Below, piece by piece: positions 29,701-41,418 of a DNA stretch of 64,000 nt. A program made the translations under genes and the position numbers. The stretch covers positions 1,984,001-2,048,000 of the forward strand of contig CAVNZM010000005.1 of NCBI GenBank assembly GCA_963693365.1, given 5' to 3'. The notes below the pieces were generated by a model. It ran no database searches, was not told the DNA's origin, and saw nothing but the letters and a program-made list of their open reading frames with translations. Position 1 is the first letter of the stretch. The number at the start of each line of letters is the position of its first letter. The stretch is from Amoebidium appalachense. Taxonomy: Eukaryota; Ichthyosporea.

Positions 29701-32206
29701 TACTTGATTTGTGCTTTGCATACCGGAAAATTATGCAATGTAAGAGTCACGCTCTATGGGGATTCGACCAGCCAGTGCGGCGCGCCACCGGCCACAAATT
29801 TCTTCCGACTGCTTCTAGACTTGCCTAGAGGCCAGAAGGTCAGGACAGAACGAAACACGAAAGGATACGCATTATTATACAGCAAGACATTGTTTTATTG
29901 CTTCTTTTGAAGTGTAGGCCTTACGTTCTGTCTGAGGATGCATCCTTCTCGATATCCGTCAAAGTTTGGCTCACGCGGCCATAGAAGTCCGACTACATAT
30001 TCAAACCGATACCCCGCGCGGATGGCGTCATCAAACTCAGTACATTGTCACCCGCCACAACTTGAATGCATCTACTCAGTGTATGAGAGTCTCTAGATGG
30101 CCGTGGTGTATGAGTCTCACGTCACATTATTTCGGTCCATTATCAACCACAGCAAGTCAGACAGCAAGTCCACCTCAGCTGTTTATTCTGATGCTCTCTT
30201 GTAAAGCCATTGATTCTCGACGGCATGTATAGTTGGTCGTTCAGGGGTCATGAACCAGAGCAACTTGTGCGCACCAGGCATGTGCACTTTACAGGTGGCT
30301 GTGCTGCTGTGCTGCGCACGTGGACCTGTGGTCCGTAAAGCAGCGCTAGCCATATGGGCATTTGCTTTTTTTTTCAAGTCCGGACCGTGAGTACTTTTTT
30401 ATATTCTGGAAAGCCACACAAAGGTGGAAAGACATCATGGTGTCACGGATCCACGACCAACAACTTGTACTGTGACGCCGGCTAGTAATTACACGCTTTC
30501 AGAGTCTTTCGAACTACTGCACCACGCTCATTTTCTGTTCCCGGCCCACGCCGTGTGAGCTTTTGTATTGTAAGGCTTCCCGTCAACAACCAAGCTCCCC
30601 GCATCCAGGCTTTAGAAGTCACATATAAATGCCATATGCATCAGTAGAAAATACACCGTAGTGATCAGTGAGGTTCATCAAATATATCCAGGTCCCGCCG
30701 GACCCTGGTGTCCCCTCCTCCCCCCTCCCCCCCCGGTCCCCCCCCGCCCGGGCCCCATCCCTCCCCCCTCCCTCCCTCCCCTCCACATCCCCTCCCTCCT
30801 CCCTCGGCCCCTCCCCTCCCCCCCCCCCCCCCCCCCTAAAACTCCCTCTCCCCCGAGGGCCCCCTCTTTCGGCCAAGCTAACTAACCGCGGGGGTGGTGC
30901 ACGTGCCCTCCCCCCCCCCCCCCCCCCCCTCCCCCCCCCTCCCCCCCCCTCTCCTGGCCCCCAGGGGGTCCAACGGCTCCCTCCCTACTCAGTGCACACC
31001 ATAGCTACATATTTATGCTTCCCCTCCTGCCCCCTCTCCTCTGGATCACCCCTTTCCCTGCACCAAGTGGTATTATGGGGGGAGGGGCCCCTGGGACCAC
31101 AACCATCAACTGAGTTACTTCTAAAGTTCGTTCTGCCCCCTAATATGCATGTGCATGCGTGTGGGCGTCTGCGGTGTGTGTGACATGTATGTGGGTGGGC
31201 GTACGCGTGAGTGCCCCTTGACTGCATGTGTTTGTGCCACATAATGCATTCGGCACGGACAACTTCATTAGTGGTCTGGTGTGTGTGAGCTAGTGTGTGT
31301 GTCGTAACCATTGTGGCATTTTTTTAATTTATTATCAGGGGTTGTTCCCGGAGGGCCTATGTAGACCCTCTAGGGAAACTACCGTCTACCACACAGGCTG
31401 TGCACCGACAGCACACTAGTTAGGGTGCTATCTATGACTTCAGCTAAGCTAAACCATTCTTCACAAAACCTAACTCTAAGTACACACTTTGCCCACGGTT
31501 ACTACGCCAGCCACGCCGGCAGGAGGCACCAGTCCTCCCCTCGACTCAAAACCTACTAATAACCCACTGGCTCTCATTGGTCGATCTACAGTAATGGAAT
31601 GTCCGAAGGTTGTGTGTTGTGTTTACGGGGGGTAGGGGTGGATGATGGAGTGTGGTGGTGGTGGTGGTGGGGGGTTGCTGCCTAACATGTGTTGTTGTAC
31701 ATACTTTGTGGCAATGCTCTTGTGAACTAAAAGGTGTGGTTTGCAGGGCACAGTGGGTCTGTGTGTGTGCCGGCAGTCAAGGCAGGCTGGCCGGGTGTGT
31801 GTGGGGGGTGTTTTTGTGTGTGTTTTGGTTTTGGGGGGTGCCGTGCTTTTCTTTCTACGCCCGGTGGTGGTGGTGTGGTGGTGTTTTAGCATTTTGGGGT
31901 GGGTGCACGGGGGAGTGTGGTGTTCGGCGTAGGTGCCAAATTTTAGAATAGAAAAAAGACTGCAATTCTACTGTGATTTTTCCTATGCTGACCCTGATGG
32001 TGGTTTCGGTGGTGTAAGCATTGTGGCAACGTTGTGCAAGTTGTGTGGACGCAAGCAAGAATGTGCGCGATTACCTATACCTGGCACTGCATTTGTCTCC
32101 CGAAGCACAAGGGGACCACGTGTGTATACACGTGACACATGTATATACACACACCCCCTGTGTGTGTGTGCATGGCACTGCATGTGTCTGTGTCTGTGCG
32201 GGTGTG

Positions 32207-32217
<11 letters not shown>

Positions 32218-32285
<68 letters not shown>
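32218..32285. repeat. (CGTG)17 tetranucleotide microsatellite
   Basis: Perfect CGTG array, 68 nt, flanked by TG repeats. Confidence 0.95.
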
Positions 32286-33309
32286 ATCAGTGATTCAAAC
32301 TGTGCCACACGGTGCCTTCAGTTCCATTTGGTCTTAGGCACGGACGTGCACGTGTCTTCCGTGATGTGTGTGTGTTGATGCTTGTGTGTGTTTCTGTTGT
32401 TGGTGATGCATGCATACATTGTTTGCGCCAAAGAGATTGTTTTGGGGGGGGGGGGGGGGGGGGAAGGGTTTGAGGAGGGGGAGGGGAGGGGGGAGGGAGC
32501 TACCTACTGAGGCGGTGTCTCCTTTCTTTTTTTTATTTTTATTTTTTTACTTAAAAGGGACGGTAGATGTATAACGTCGCACGTGCGGCAACACGTCAGT
32601 ACGTGTTAGGGGAGGGAGGGAAAGAGAGACTGGAGAGTTGCAGGGGGAGGGGGGGGGGGGGTAGGAAACTATTACTGAAAGAGAGGAAAAGGGGAAGAAA
32701 GCGTCTCACGTGTGTGTGCGCGCATCGTTTACGTGCCTTCACACGTACGTTTGAGCATAATACACTATGCCGGGGAGCCTGCCAGTGTGAGCGTCCGTGA
32801 GTGTGTGTGTGTGTGCGTGTGTGTGTACCTGCATGCGCATGCCGGGGCAGGTTTGCGTGTGTGCACGCATGTTTGCGTCAATTTGAAATTGCCTGCTTGT
32901 ATGACGGTTATGGTTCTGCCAAGTTCTCCTGGCTACCCTTAATTAGTGTGTGGTGTGTTTGTGCTCTCCTGCGTGTGTGTGTGCGTGCATGCGTGCGTGC
33001 GTGCGTGCGTGCGTGCGTGTGTGCATGCGTGCGTGCGTGCGTACGCGCGCATGCATGTGTGCTTGGCGGGCGGTGGGTGCTGGTTAACCTTCCCCCCTCC
33101 CCCTCCCCCCTCCCCCCCCCCACACACACATCTACTGCCCCTTTGCCCGTTTAGAAATCAAAATCCTCCTTAGAGCCTAAGGCCCCTTGTGACACCTTGA
33201 ATCTTAAAGAACCCCCTTCCCTCTCCCGCCTTCTTGCCTCTAAGACTCACTCCGGATCCCCTTCCCCCTCCAGTCCCTCCCCATCCCCCACCACCACCAC
33301 AGACACACG

Positions 33310-33341
<32 letters not shown>

Positions 33342-33645
33342 ACGCACGCACGCACACACGCACATACGTGTATTCACACACCCTGTACACACACGCATGC
33401 GCGCGTGCGTGACACAATCATGACTCACACACAGACAGCCACTCCGGCGGTACAACGGTTGCGTCCTAGCCTGTCATAGTGGAAATGCGTCCCCCCCCCT
33501 CCCCCCCCCCCCCCCCTTCCCCCCCTTCCCCCCCCCCATCCCTTTCCCGCCCCCTCCGGACATACCCACACACCCACGCACCCACACGACATAACCCGAC
33601 ACACTGAGACACGCACACTTACTTACAGTTGTGCACGTCACGTGT

Positions 33646-33928
33646 TTACGTAATGGGCTTCAATAGTATCCGAATGATCAAAGAACCAGTACACAAGCCC
33701 ACCAGCCACCAGATCGTCGGTGCTTGCAGCTTAGTCTGCCACACATAATGTTTTTTTCCGCGATGTGTTTCAGATGTGATCTCTATCCCGGCATGACTAT
33801 CTATCCAAATGCCATGCCAATTTATTCGTATTATTTTCTTTTCTAACTTACGGTTATGTAGCCTTCCGAGTCAGCGATATCTCCGGTACACCGTCTATGT
33901 ATGGAACTGGTAGCGGTAGCACAAGGCT
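33646..33928 (-). other. Candidate unrecognised minus-strand exon(s)
   Basis: A 77-nt interval (33928-33852) is bounded by a good acceptor (CCATCAG) and a consensus donor (ACC-GTAAGT). It is open in one frame, ending CTGDIADSEGYIT. Below it, an open stretch ends at TAA 33646-33648 with a hydrophobic segment (TIWWLVGLCTGSLII) near the C-terminus. Together they could be the 3' end of a membrane-protein gene, but no family was recognised and chance is a real alternative. Confidence 0.15.
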
Positions 33929-34178
33929 CTGATGGATTTTTCGGGATTTCGAGGATAGGGGAGTGGGTGGGTGGGTGGGGGTGTGGAGGAGGAGGAGGAG
34001 AAGGAAGGGGGTGGGGGGTGTGAGGAGGGGGCGGGGGGAGGGTGTGTGTGTGTGTGTGTGTGGGTTGGGGGGGGGGGGGGGGGGGAGGGGGGAGGGTGTG
34101 GAGGAGGAGGAGGAGGAGGAAGGGGGTGGGGGGGACCTGTGGGAGGAGGGGGCTGTCAGGGGCAGAGGGAGGGGTTGC

Positions 34179-34209
<31 letters not shown>

Positions 34210-34624
34210 GGGGGGGGGGGGAGGGGGGAAGGGGGGGGGGGGAGGGGGGGGAAGGGGGGAGGGGATGTGGATACTGGCTTGCATCGATATCGGCTTGTGT
34301 GGAGGAGTAGGTAGGGATCTTAGGGACCCGGTGTGATATAGTATGTTTTCATGGGAATTTTTTTTTTAGCAAAACAAAATCGTCAAAATGCCCCCCCCCC
34401 CAAAAAAAAAAAAAGAAGGGGGGGGGGGGGATTATGGTGTCTGATTGCGGCATTGGGCACGTGAGAGAGGGGAAAGAGCACCCTTCGAGTACGAAATGCA
34501 TATGTACATTCACACAAGGTTTCAGGTCAATAGTATTCAGCAAGGGACAAACGTTTTTGCATGTGGCCATGTCTGGTTACTGGGTGCCATAAGAGTACTT
34601 TGGGTTGCGACATGGCATTTTGGA

Positions 34625-34663
<39 letters not shown>

Positions 34664-35132
34664 GGGGGGGGGGCTCTGGGGGGAGAGGGGGGAGGGGGAG
34701 GAGGGGGGGGGGGGGGGGGGGCGGGAGGGGGGAAGGGTGACAAGGAGTGACGGAGTGGCCGATTATGCGAGGATGCCGTGACTTTAAACTCATATCTATT
34801 ATATTTCGGAGCTGGTTTCCGCAACAAATTGCAACTTTATTTAGTTGCCAGACGATAAACTCTTGAGTGATTACTTGAATAGAATCTCAAAACCGCGCGA
34901 ATTGACAACCCTGGCACGTCGTTGCCAAATTCCCCTCGTATATGTATTAAACACTCTTTCGAGTTGCCGACCTACATTAAACCCGTTACCTAGCTATATG
35001 TATGAAATAGGCCTATGACAACCGGGAAACTGTGCATGCGTCATGATGGTGATATGCAGCCTGATGCCGTCATGCATGCGCAATATGCAGTCCTGCAAAA
35101 GAGAGCTTCAGCAGAAGCCCAAAACTGGACAG

Positions 35133-35134
<2 letters not shown>

Positions 35135-35168
<34 letters not shown>
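35135..35168. repeat. A34 homopolymer
   Basis: Uninterrupted A-run just beyond the 3' end of the TLDc-like gene. No target-site duplication was seen that would mark it as a retrocopy tail. Confidence 0.95.
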
Positions 35169-35169
<1 letters not shown>

Positions 35170-35210
35170 CCTACATCCTTTATGTATATGCATCAGTGTC
35201 CCATTCAAAT

Positions 35211-36000
35211 TTACGCTAGGGGTTCAACCAACAGCACCTCGATCTCCTGCACAATGAACGTCCCCAAGCTGCCGGCCAGATACGTCCGCGAGGGCGGGTC
35301 TCCAACTTCAAACTGGCGAGTCGAGCGACCCGTGGGAGCCGCACACGAGTAGCCAAGTCGAGTGGTCCAGGAATAGTTCAAACTGTAAGTCTGATGTGAC
35401 ATGTCTTTCCCCAGGACTCCAAATATAGGCCCAAACGACGACATGCAAGTGATGCTGCAGGTGCTCTCAGTAAAGGAATAAGGAGTATACAACTTCTTGG
35501 CGGCATATCTTTGTCGGTGCTCCGCGGTTTGGGCGGATCAGACTGAACAGAAATGCCTTTCCCTCCTTGGCGCCAGTGAAGCTGTCCCATCTTGCTGTCA
35601 CAACGAGGAATTCTTCGGCTGTCCACCCATTCTCTGTTGCACGATACAGGCGTTGAAGCATTGTTGCCCTCGAAGTCACATGACATCCTCCTCAGCCAGG
35701 AACCGAATGAGTGCCCTCTTGTTGGCACTGGAAGTTGCTGAAAGGATCAATGAGTCACTGAAAACATTCTCTTCGCTGACGTGTGGGTTTGTGTCCGTGC
35801 CCAACGGGTCCCGGGTCACTTCGCTTCGGGTTTCCGTCAAGGGGCAACAGCGCTCATGCGCATGCACTGCTCGCAGCAGAGCTCGAATCTCTGACTGGGC
35901 GTGTTGCGCCTGCTCTGTGGCCTCCCGAAGAGCACGGCGCTCTAGCTGTAGCTGCTGGAAGAGGTCGCCGAGACTTGAACAGATGCAGGCGTGGGTGCTG
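35211..36000 (-). pseudogene. TLDc-domain gene, frame-disrupted (probable pseudogene)
   Basis: The C-terminal part reads FGPIFG, LAGSLGTFIVQEIEVL and ends at TAA 35211-35213, the hallmark end of a TLDc domain (oxidation-resistance/TBC-TLDc family). Upstream, RLYRATENGWTAEEF and KAFLFSLIRP are also TLDc-like but lie in another frame (about 35679-35500). The segment before that, with a coiled-coil-like LFQQLQLERRALREATEQAQ and SANKRALIRFLAEEDVM, returns to the first frame and stops at TGA 35678-35676. Two compensating frameshifts are therefore needed (near 35685 and near 35500). The domain also seems to lack the usual core segment with the FGGY motif between EEF and KAFLFSL. No plausible intron explains the first shift, since the window for it is under 20 nt. 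The upstream exon border near 36000 follows CCTACACAG. Sequencing error is the alternative to a decayed gene. Confidence 0.55.
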
Positions 36001-36381
36001 CAGCTGTGTAGGACGGGTAATTATAAGGGTTGGCAGGGGGTGGGTTGGCCGCAATTGCTTTGTGAAACTCAGGAAACCTCCAGAGAGAGCGGTATACAAC
36101 ACAAGGGCCTGATAAGTTCTAGCTGTAAATATAGAAATAGTCACACAAGAATGGAGAAACAGTATGTACATAGCATAAAACCTAAAAAAAAAAAATGGAA
36201 TACCTTGCACTGCATGTTCGCGTCATCCGATGAGTCAAAAACATCTAAGGCAACATACGGTTCTCAGTGATGCTCTTGTATTCATGCAAGCAAAACGTGA
36301 ATAACATGCACAGTCATACATACACCTAAAGCAACACCAGCTCCTCTTGTATGTATGCAAAATTGACAGAATAATTATTTC

Positions 36382-36539
36382 TGGCAGTAAGAGCACGAAC
36401 ACGAACATGAGGCTCCTAAAAAGGGGCTACGTAGCCAACGCAACTCCAGAAAATCGTTGACAGTTTGCGCAATGGAGTTGCGTTGGCTACGTAGCCCCTT
36501 TTTAGGAGCCTCATGTTCGTGTTCGTGCTCTTACTGCCA
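36382..36539. repeat. Perfect inverted repeat, 67-bp arms, 24-nt loop
   Basis: The left arm 36382-36448 is the exact reverse complement of the right arm 36473-36539; the loop is 36449-36472. Each arm contains the self-palindrome GGCTACGTAGCC. A transcript would form a 67-bp perfect stem. Confidence 0.97.
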
Positions 36540-36568
36540 TGAAGCCGGAAAGATTTCCGGCTTCATGG
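36537..36568. repeat. Second hairpin, 14-bp arms, 4-nt loop
   Basis: CCATGAAGCCGGAA (36537-36550), loop AGAT, then its reverse complement (36555-36568). It starts within the last three bases of the larger inverted repeat. Confidence 0.95.
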
Positions 36569-36821
36569 CCCGGAAGGGCTCACCGTAAGCCTCTCTCACC
36601 CCCGAAGTAGCTTTTTTGTTTGTTTTAAAAAAACTTTTTTTTGGCGCGCTTATTCCTACTTTTTTTATTGTTTTATAAATGTTTCTACCTTTTTTTATTG
36701 TTTTGTATATACCTGTGATCCTGTGCACACATACAGCACTGTCGCAAAGCCCTGCTCATATCCAAGCTACTAACCCAGATAACTCAACATTTGTGTCCTC
36801 TCCCTCTCTCCCCAACTTACC

Positions 36822-36943
36822 ATGGGCATTGCACTCGACTACCACGATAGCCTCCTGTATGACGACGACGTTAGGCTGCTTGAAGATGGGTTGTGGCTCA
36901 ACGACAAAATTATTTCCTTCTTCTATGAGTGAGCAGCAGCCCG

Positions 36944-36976
<33 letters not shown>

Positions 36977-37477
36977 CCCGCCCCCTCCCCCTTCCCCCCC
37001 CCCCCCCCCCCCCCCTCCCCCCTCCTCTTCCCCACCTCCCCCCGCCTCCCGGGGGCCCTTCTCCCAAACTCCCCTCTAGATCTCCCCCTGTCGGTACCCA
37101 CGCACCCTGCTCTTTGCTTTGGTACCCGTAGTCTTACACCTTCTCCCAAACCTTTTGCTCCCTCCCCCTCCTTTTCGATCCTTGTCGGAATCCCATGCTG
37201 CAAAGCACCTTCTCTTTTCCACTACTTGCAGGCAACTGTCAGATTATTGCACGGCCCAGGTCAAATCTGTTGGCATCACTGTGTAGCCTGACCAGGAAAA
37301 ATGACGGGTGCAGGTATCTTGAGTATGATGTGTTTCCTGACAACAGTGACCTGCTGTTTGTGTCTCCAATCACCAGCCACCTGATTGCACACAGCGGTAA
37401 GAGTGAAAGAGAGTCGAGCTTGGGGGGGGGGGGGGGGGGGGAGGGGGGGAGGGGGGGGGGGAGGGGGGGGAGGGGGG

Positions 37478-37508
<31 letters not shown>

Positions 37509-38172
37509 AGGGGGGAGGGGGGGGAGGGGGGAGGGGGGGAGGGGGAGGGGGGGGAGGAGGAAGGAGAGAGAGGGAGAGCGAGAGGCAGAAAGTGAGGGAG
37601 AGATAGAGGGAGAGAGAGGGGGAGCGAGAGCGAGAGAGAGGGGGGGGGGGGGGGGGGGGGAGAGAGAGAGAGAGAGAGAGAGAGTGTGTGTGTGTGTATG
37701 TGTGTGTATTTGTGGGAGATGGGGGGGGGAGGGGGGAGGGGGGAGGGGGGATTTCGGTGTGTAGGTGTCCCCTCGAGTATCTCTCTTTTGCCCCTTCTCT
37801 CTCTTTTGTGAGTACTGACGTGTTTGTGTGCCCGTGTGCCTTTGTGCCTGTGTGGCTGTGTGCTGGTATGCCGGTGGGCATGTGTGTCTGTGTGCTTGTG
37901 CGTCCGTGCATTTTGGAATGCATGTGCTGGTTGTGGCTGGTAGGGAGGAGGGAGAGTAGAGTGTTCTCTGGGTGTGGGTGTCGGGCTCAGGGGGCTGGAG
38001 AGGCCATGCCATGTGTGCTTATTTGCCTCTGAAGTAACTCTGTGTGACGTCTGGTGACGTATGAGCTTAGTACATAAAACATGCTACACACACGGGCCTC
38101 TAAAATGAAACTCTACTGATCGGCTCAAGAAGAATCGACGGAGGATTTTTTTTCTTCTTTTGTTGCCTCTTC

Positions 38173-38203
<31 letters not shown>

Positions 38204-38259
38204 TTCTCTCCTGTCATTTTCTTTCCTCTTTTCGGAGGTAGGGAGGAACGAGGGATTGT

Positions 38260-38325
<66 letters not shown>

Positions 38326-40753
38326 GGTTGGAGCGGAGGGGGATACACACACATACACACACTGAAAGGGGTATATTTTCAAATTCAGGGGCTGCAGAGG
38401 CTGCATTTGTGGTTGAGTCGTTGGACTTTGGCAGCCGGCAGCTGATCTTTGTGGCCGTGAACAACAACGAAAATGCTGGCGCAGCTGGCGGTAGCCATTG
38501 GTGTGCCCCCCCCCCCCCCCCCCCCCCCCCGGGCCCCTTCCCTCCACCCGGAGACTGTTAAAGACATCCACATTTTACACTGGTTGTCACTTTCGCGTTT
38601 AGAGTTGCCCGCCCCCTTCCTTTCCGTCCTCTCTGTGCTTGTGTTAGTGGATGAAGTGGCTACGGGGGCTGGATAGGTAGTATTCCATATCCTCCCATGC
38701 GACACACACACTCAGGTATCACGGGAGCCCACTCATTGCCCTCTCTTGCCTCGTATCCCTCTCCCCCCTAAGTTAGGTTCTTACACACAGATGTGCATGC
38801 ACCCACCCACCCACACATGCGCCTGCATACACCAGCGTGCACACACATAGGGACACGGGCATGCACGTGGCAGGCAGATACGAGCGTTCATGATGTGCGC
38901 ACACACACTCCCATGGCCGCTTTTGTGCACATGCACCCACAGACTCGCACATGCACTCCTACTTGCTCCACTGGCACAATGACATACATTTCCGTAAAGA
39001 CTGTACGTTTGTCTCCCCCTGGATAAACCCCAAGTCCCTCCCATCCCTCGTCTATAACCCCCCCCCCCCCTCCCCCCCCCCTCGCCCGTTTAAAGTGAAT
39101 CCTGGTAGTGTAATTCAAATCCCTCCCCCCCCCCCTCGGGCGGCCCCTTCATCCCTTTGGCAAGCGGGTTGTTCTGTTGTCGTGTGTGCCGCCCACAGTG
39201 ATCTCGCTAGATTACTTCTTTTACTCGGTGTTTCCACTCCTCTCTGCTTCCAATCAAACGTAAATGTGGCTGTGCTCCTTGTGTCCTGATTGGCTGACAT
39301 TGATCGTGAGAATGTGGGCGATTCTCACATGTTCCCGCCCAATCGCAGGAGCCTATTAGTATACGTACGAGCTAAAAATAGACTGCTGCTATTTGACTCG
39401 ATGGGGGGATACAACGATAGAGCTGCAAAGCGGATGGCCAAGCAACTGGCTGCCCTTGTCGGTGCAAGCAGTGAGTCCCCCCCCCCCCCCCCCCCCCCCC
39501 GTTTTATATCCAGTAATCCTTAATACCGTTTTGCTTTTTTTATTTATTTTTTATCATCCCCCCCCCCCCCCCCCCCCCTCCTCCCTTTCCCCCCACCCGC
39601 ACACACACACACACACACAACACGATCGTTATTATTGCACTGCATCTCGTGCACATTTGGGTCTCGAAATAAGTGTTTCGCGTGTCGGGATACAACACGT
39701 CTACAGTTGTCGGCAGCCTAAAGCATATAGGCAGCTTGTGAATAGGGATCATTGCACTTTTATTGGCCGCTCCATCCGGCCAATATGGAAACACAACATT
39801 TGTCCCATATGCATGGATATGTACATCTGATACATATGAAATACACCCCTTTGGTAATGTTAACTACTATCGGCCACAGCGCTAAGACCAAAAAACCGGA
39901 CACACTGATTAGATAACTACCAAAAAAAAAAAAACTAGATAACTAACGGCGGCGGTGGCGGTGGTGGTGGTGGTGGTATTATCTGTGTGACGTGAATACT
40001 AACAGGCTGCTAAAGACTGTAGGCATTATATTGTCCTTCGTGAATATGTACTTTGTACGCTGTAGCATATTTTCCCCATCCCGAGTTCCCTCTCTCTTTT
40101 CCTCCATCCCCCCCTCTCTCTACCCCACACCTCTCCCTGCTCCTCCCTCCTGCCCCTCCCCCTCAATACACACGTCAATGTGCCTGTAGATTTAAATGCA
40201 TACGCAGTGTGGAGCACACCGTTCGTGAAGGAATGTGTGTGTGTGCGTGAGGTGGGGGGGGGGTCATGTTTTTCCCCATTACGTACATCCCATATTTCTT
40301 TTGCCCTCCTTCTTACTCTGGGTCGCTGTCATCTTCTTGCCCACAGGCCCACCGACCGTTGAGGCAAGGCCTTCACCACAACAGCATAACGGTAAGAGCC
40401 CCCCCCCCCCCCCCCCCCCCCCCCCTCCCAGCCCGGCCACCCGCCCGCACTTCTCTCCATTTCCACTCGCCCGCACTTCTGTCGATTTTCTGAGGCATAA
40501 GGTGTCTTGATCTTCCTCTTTTCCTCATCAATCATTTCAGTCCCCCCCCCCCTCTCCCTCGGCCTCTTCCCCCATGCCCCCTCCGGCTTCCTGGTCCTTT
40601 CATCTGGCTAGTATGACGAGCATGCAATCAGTTTTTGTGCCCTTCTCGTTGATCCGTGAAAATGTAAATGGAGACACTCGAGAAACCGTCAAGGCCACCT
40701 GGCCACCCATTCACACACACAGACACAGGCGCGCTTGCACACGCGCGCGCGCG

Positions 40754-40829
<76 letters not shown>

Positions 40830-40859
40830 CACACACACACATGCACACACACGCGCGCA

Positions 40860-40892
<33 letters not shown>

Positions 40893-40917
40893 TTATATAT
40901 ATATGCATACACACACG

Positions 40918-40964
<47 letters not shown>

Positions 40965-41418
40965 CACACATAGACACACACACACACACACCGGTACACA
41001 TGACGTTCACACATGTCCTGCACACATAGCATCATACTCCTGCATTCAGGCTCACACACACACGCTCACACCAGCTCCCCCCCCCCCCCTCCCCCTCCCC
41101 CCTCCCCCCTTCTCCCTCCCCCCCCCTACCGGACCCGCCCTCCCATGCACTCTCACGCGCGCGCGCGCACACCCACCACAAACACACACACACACACGCA
41201 CACACATACACACACACAAACACACACACACACACAAACACACCCACACAGGCTATGACTGCGGCATGTACGTGCTCGTAATGACGACGTGTTTAGCCTC
41301 CAGCTACGTTGAGGGAAAATCTTTGGAGGGGGCCTGTGATGACATCAGCCCTGGTGACGTCACAGCCAAAAGGAGAGAGATTAAGGACCTGATAAAGACG
41401 TTGAATGCAAAGCAATAG
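36822..41418 (+). CDS. SENP8: Sentrin-specific protease 8 (NEDD8 protease, DEN1/NEDP1)
   Basis: Cysteine protease (C48 family) that processes NEDD8 and removes it from substrates. Six exons: 36822-36928, 37314-37396, 38389-38500, 39349-39470, 40347-40391, 41252-41418 (stop TAG). They total 636 nt, 211 residues (human 212), with all phases matched. Landmarks: [20 protein letters not shown] at the N-terminus, the catalytic His in AAGGSHWSLLVY (the Trp codon is split by intron 3), the Asp in LLLFDSMGG, and the Cys in [10 protein letters not shown]. Introns 3, 4 and 5 begin GTGTGCCCCC, GTGAGTCCCC and GTAAGAGCCC and enter C-runs at once; intron 5 ends in CA repeats that supply the acceptor. A cryptic 28-nt interval (37232-37259) with splice-like borders in intron 1 would break the frame if included. 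Confidence 0.95.
37423..37686. repeat. G-rich / (GA)n tract (SENP8 intron 2)
   Basis: G-runs interrupted by single A (37423-37560) passing into GA-rich sequence and (GA)n near 37660-37684. It is purine-rich on the sense strand, unlike most intron tracts here. Confidence 0.9.
38274..38324. repeat. G51 homopolymer (SENP8 intron 2)
   Basis: Uninterrupted G-run, the longest in the window, about 65 nt before exon 3. Confidence 0.95.
40739..41251. repeat. CA/GC compound repeats ending at a splice acceptor (SENP8 intron 5)
   Basis: (CG)n, then (CA)n 40762-40827, further CA blocks (40865-40890, 40925-40962) and CA/CAAA repeats to 41251. The last ACAG is the acceptor of exon 6. Confidence 0.9.

Larger units (their letters stand above)
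29701..35210. other. Gene-poor, low-complexity block
   Basis: No recognisable gene in 5.5 kb. Contents: C-rich tracts (30716-30960), GT-rich sequence (31620-31935), a CGTG tetranucleotide array (32218-32285), more GT/GCGT repeats (32795-33060), C-runs and CA repeats (33310-33370, 33491-33540), G-rich tracts (33960-34265, 34627-34735) and an A34 run (35135-35168). One weak candidate exon is listed separately. Confidence 0.6.
36001..36821. promoter_or_regulatory. Divergent spacer TLDc-like gene / SENP8
   Basis: It may hold 5' exon(s) of the TLDc-like gene (a donor AAG-GTATTC on the minus strand near 36202). It also holds a perfect long inverted repeat (36382-36539) with a second hairpin (36537-36568), and a duplicated CTTTTTTTATTGTTTT motif at about 36659-36712. 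Confidence 0.5.

Noticed and set aside
32218-33060. Regular repeats considered as a CRISPR array
   Set aside because: They are simple tetranucleotide repeats without unique spacers, in a eukaryotic genome.
35135-35168. A34 run considered as the tail of a retroposed gene or SINE
   Set aside because: The upstream sequence has no gene or polymerase III boxes that I can see, and no flanking target-site duplication. Homopolymers are common everywhere in this window.
37232-37259. Extra SENP8 exon (GCAACTG...GCCCAG) between acceptor and donor-like signals
   Set aside because: Its 28 nt would break the phase into exon 2, whereas joining 36928 directly to 37314 gives the conserved [13 protein letters not shown] stretch.
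37239-38012. Long minus-strand frame rich in Pro, Ser and His-Thr repeats
   Set aside because: It arises from the G-rich and GA tracts of SENP8 intron 2 read in reverse. It has no family resemblance and overlaps a confirmed gene.
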